Translations under genes and position numbers: made by a program
Notes under the pieces: generated by a model
Databases searched by the model: none
What the model was told of the DNA's origin: nothing
What the model saw: only the letters and a program-made list of their open reading frames with translations
Shown: piece after piece, positions 22,324 to 23,454 of the stretch
Layout: each line of letters starts with the position of its first letter
Position numbering within the stretch: position 1 is the stretch's first letter
Assembly: GCA_019314155.1 (NCBI GenBank)
Contig: JAFCZV010000071.1
Location: 1 to 23,454 of the forward strand
Source: Deltaproteobacteria bacterium
GTDB taxonomy: Bacteria > Desulfobacterota > Desulfobacteria > Desulfobacterales > UBA11574
DNA: 23,454 nucleotides
Reading direction: 5' to 3'

Positions 22324-23454
22324 ATGTTCCGCATTCAAACAGGTCTTGAAAATTTTATTGATTCTCCACCTCGGTGGATACTCGGGAATCGAATTGGGCT
22401 GCTGTGCAATCCTGCTTCTGTGGACAGAAATTTTTCCCATGCCGGTGAACTGATCCGTCGGAATTTTCCGGATCGACTTAAAGCGTTATACTCACCTCAG
22501 CACGGATTTTTTGCAGAAAAGCAGGACAACATGATCGAATCCAATGATATGGTCCATCCATCATCTAAAATTCCTGTTTTCAGTCTTTACGGTCGGACAC
22601 GAATCCCGGAAAAAACCATGTTGGATCCCATCGACATCCTGATTGTCGACCTGCAGGATGTGGGCACACGGGTTTACACCTTTATCTACACCGTGTCTTA
22701 CTGTCTCGAAGCCGCAAAAAAGTACGGGAAAAAAGTCGTGATTCTGGACCGGCCGAATCCTGTAACCGGCTGTATTACCGAAGGAAACCTTTTGGCCCTC
22801 GAATGCGCTTCGTTCGTTGGAAGATACCCGATTCCCATGCGCCACGGATTGACCATCGGTGAACTATCTCTTTTAATCAACCATGATTACCATATCGGCG
22901 CCGACCTTGAAGTGATCCCTATGCAAGGCTGGAAACGAAAGATGTTTTTCCAGGATACCGGCCTGCCGTGGATCTCTCCGTCACCCAACCTCCCATCGCC
23001 GGTATCTGCCATGGTTTATCCCGGGCAGGTATTGTGGGAAGGAACCAATGTTTCCGAAGGCAGGGGAACAACCCTCCCGTTTGAAATTTTTGGCGCCCCG
23101 TTTATGAATCCGGAGTTGTTGCTGTCAACATTGGATAAAAATAAATTGCCGGGAATCATACTCAGACCAGTTGTATTTGAACCCACGTCCAACAAATGGA
23201 AAGGCTCAGCATGTAAAGGATTTCAGATTCACGTGACAGATCCATATGAATTCATGCCATATATCACGACCCTCAGACTGCTTCAGGCCGTCATTTCCCA
23301 TCACGGCGACCAATTTCAATGGAAGCGTCCACCCTATGAGTATGAGCTTGAAAGACAGCCCATCGACCTTATCATCGGTGATCAAGCGATACGGCGGCGT
23401 ATCGAGAATTTAAACGATATCGACCAAATCGAAAAATCCTGGTTGGAGGATCTG
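22324..23454 (+). CDS. DUF1343 / NamZ-type exo-beta-N-acetylmuramidase (partial, 3' end cut)
   Basis: 377 codons are open to the window edge; family members are about 380-410 aa, so only the C-terminal end is missing. NamZ of Bacillus subtilis (glycoside hydrolase family 171) releases N-acetylmuramic acid from peptidoglycan fragments. Matching blocks are TGLENF (6-11), GNRIGLLCNPASVDRN (21-36), ALYSPQHGFFAEKQDNMIES (54-73), PVFSLYGRTRIP, DILIVDLQDVGTRVYTFIYT (104-123), VVILDRPNPVTG, PMRHGLTIGEL, SPSPNLPSP, and WEGTNVSEGRGTTLPFE. No signal peptide is visible, so it appears cytoplasmic, consistent with muropeptide recycling. The ATG at 22324 is the only start between the upstream stop and the first family block, though its ribosome site is weak. 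Confidence 0.88.
   Translation, partial: MFRIQTGLENFIDSPPRWILGNRIGLLCNPASVDRNFSHAGELIRRNFPDRLKALYSPQHGFFAEKQDNMIESNDMVHPSSKIPVFSLYGRTRIPEKTMLDPIDILIVDLQDVGTRVYTFIYTVSYCLEAAKKYGKKVVILDRPNPVTGCITEGNLLALECASFVGRYPIPMRHGLTIGELSLLINHDYHIGADLEVIPMQGWKRKMFFQDTGLPWISPSPNLPSPVSAMVYPGQVLWEGTNVSEGRGTTLPFEIFGAPFMNPELLLSTLDKNKLPGIILRPVVFEPTSNKWKGSACKGFQIHVTDPYEFMPYITTLRLLQAVISHHGDQFQWKRPPYEYELERQPIDLIIGDQAIRRRIENLNDIDQIEKSWLEDL

Overview
The window reads as chromosomal DNA of a Desulfobacterota (former Deltaproteobacteria) species, most likely a Desulfobacterales-like anaerobe. The basis is the mix of gene families: a DUF2914 protein beside a diadenylate cyclase, a TIGR04211-type SH3 protein, an IHF-like plus lysine-rich winged-helix pair, an AsmA protein, a class A PBP1b, and two sigma-54-type promoters. 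This placement rests on recalled family distribution, not a search. Coding density is moderate, and several intergenic gaps are filled with palindromic or tandem repeats.

Layout. 1-122: tRNA-Pro(CGG) and its terminator. 376-1740: a stand-alone CheR-type methyltransferase (-) and a PaaI-type thioesterase (+). 1741-2410: an unusual regulatory intergenic region. It has a sigma-54-type promoter on each strand, one reading left into a ~200-nt terminated transcript with no convincing ORF (candidate sRNA) and one reading right into a 157-aa protein of unknown family; palindromes and a pair of direct repeats lie between them. 3150-5119: HAD phosphatase and EamA exporter, overlapping by 4 bp. 5397-5660: HU. 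6047-7936 (-): CDF metal transporter, then an ornithine cyclodeaminase/mu-crystallin family enzyme. 8091-8942 (+): a second EamA transporter. 8980-11818 (-): a membrane-anchored hypothetical, then AsmA. 12057-13949 (+): DUF2914 protein and a diadenylate cyclase fused to a YbbR-like region.

13965-14954 (-) is a decayed two-gene unit: a bactofilin broken by a perfect 14-bp tandem duplication, and a small methyltransferase-like gene broken by an apparent internal deletion. 15199-17950 (-): PBP1b and an overlapping TPR lipoprotein. 18011-19436 (-): SH3/coiled-coil membrane protein, IHF-like protein, lysine-rich winged-helix protein. 19437-19907: 8-bp minisatellite and small palindromes. 19908-21699 (-): a hybrid histidine kinase whose N-terminal membrane anchor is separated from the rest by a frameshift. 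21714-22079: a nested inverted-repeat, MITE-like element just upstream of that kinase. 22324-end (+): a nearly complete DUF1343/NamZ-type exo-N-acetylmuramidase, cut by the window edge.

Several genes concern the envelope (PBP1b, TPR lipoprotein, bactofilin, AsmA, diadenylate cyclase-YbbR, NamZ-like). The most unusual signals are the divergent sigma-54 region with its candidate RNA, the cyclase-YbbR fusion, the reversible-looking 14-bp duplication in the bactofilin gene, and the nested palindromic element.
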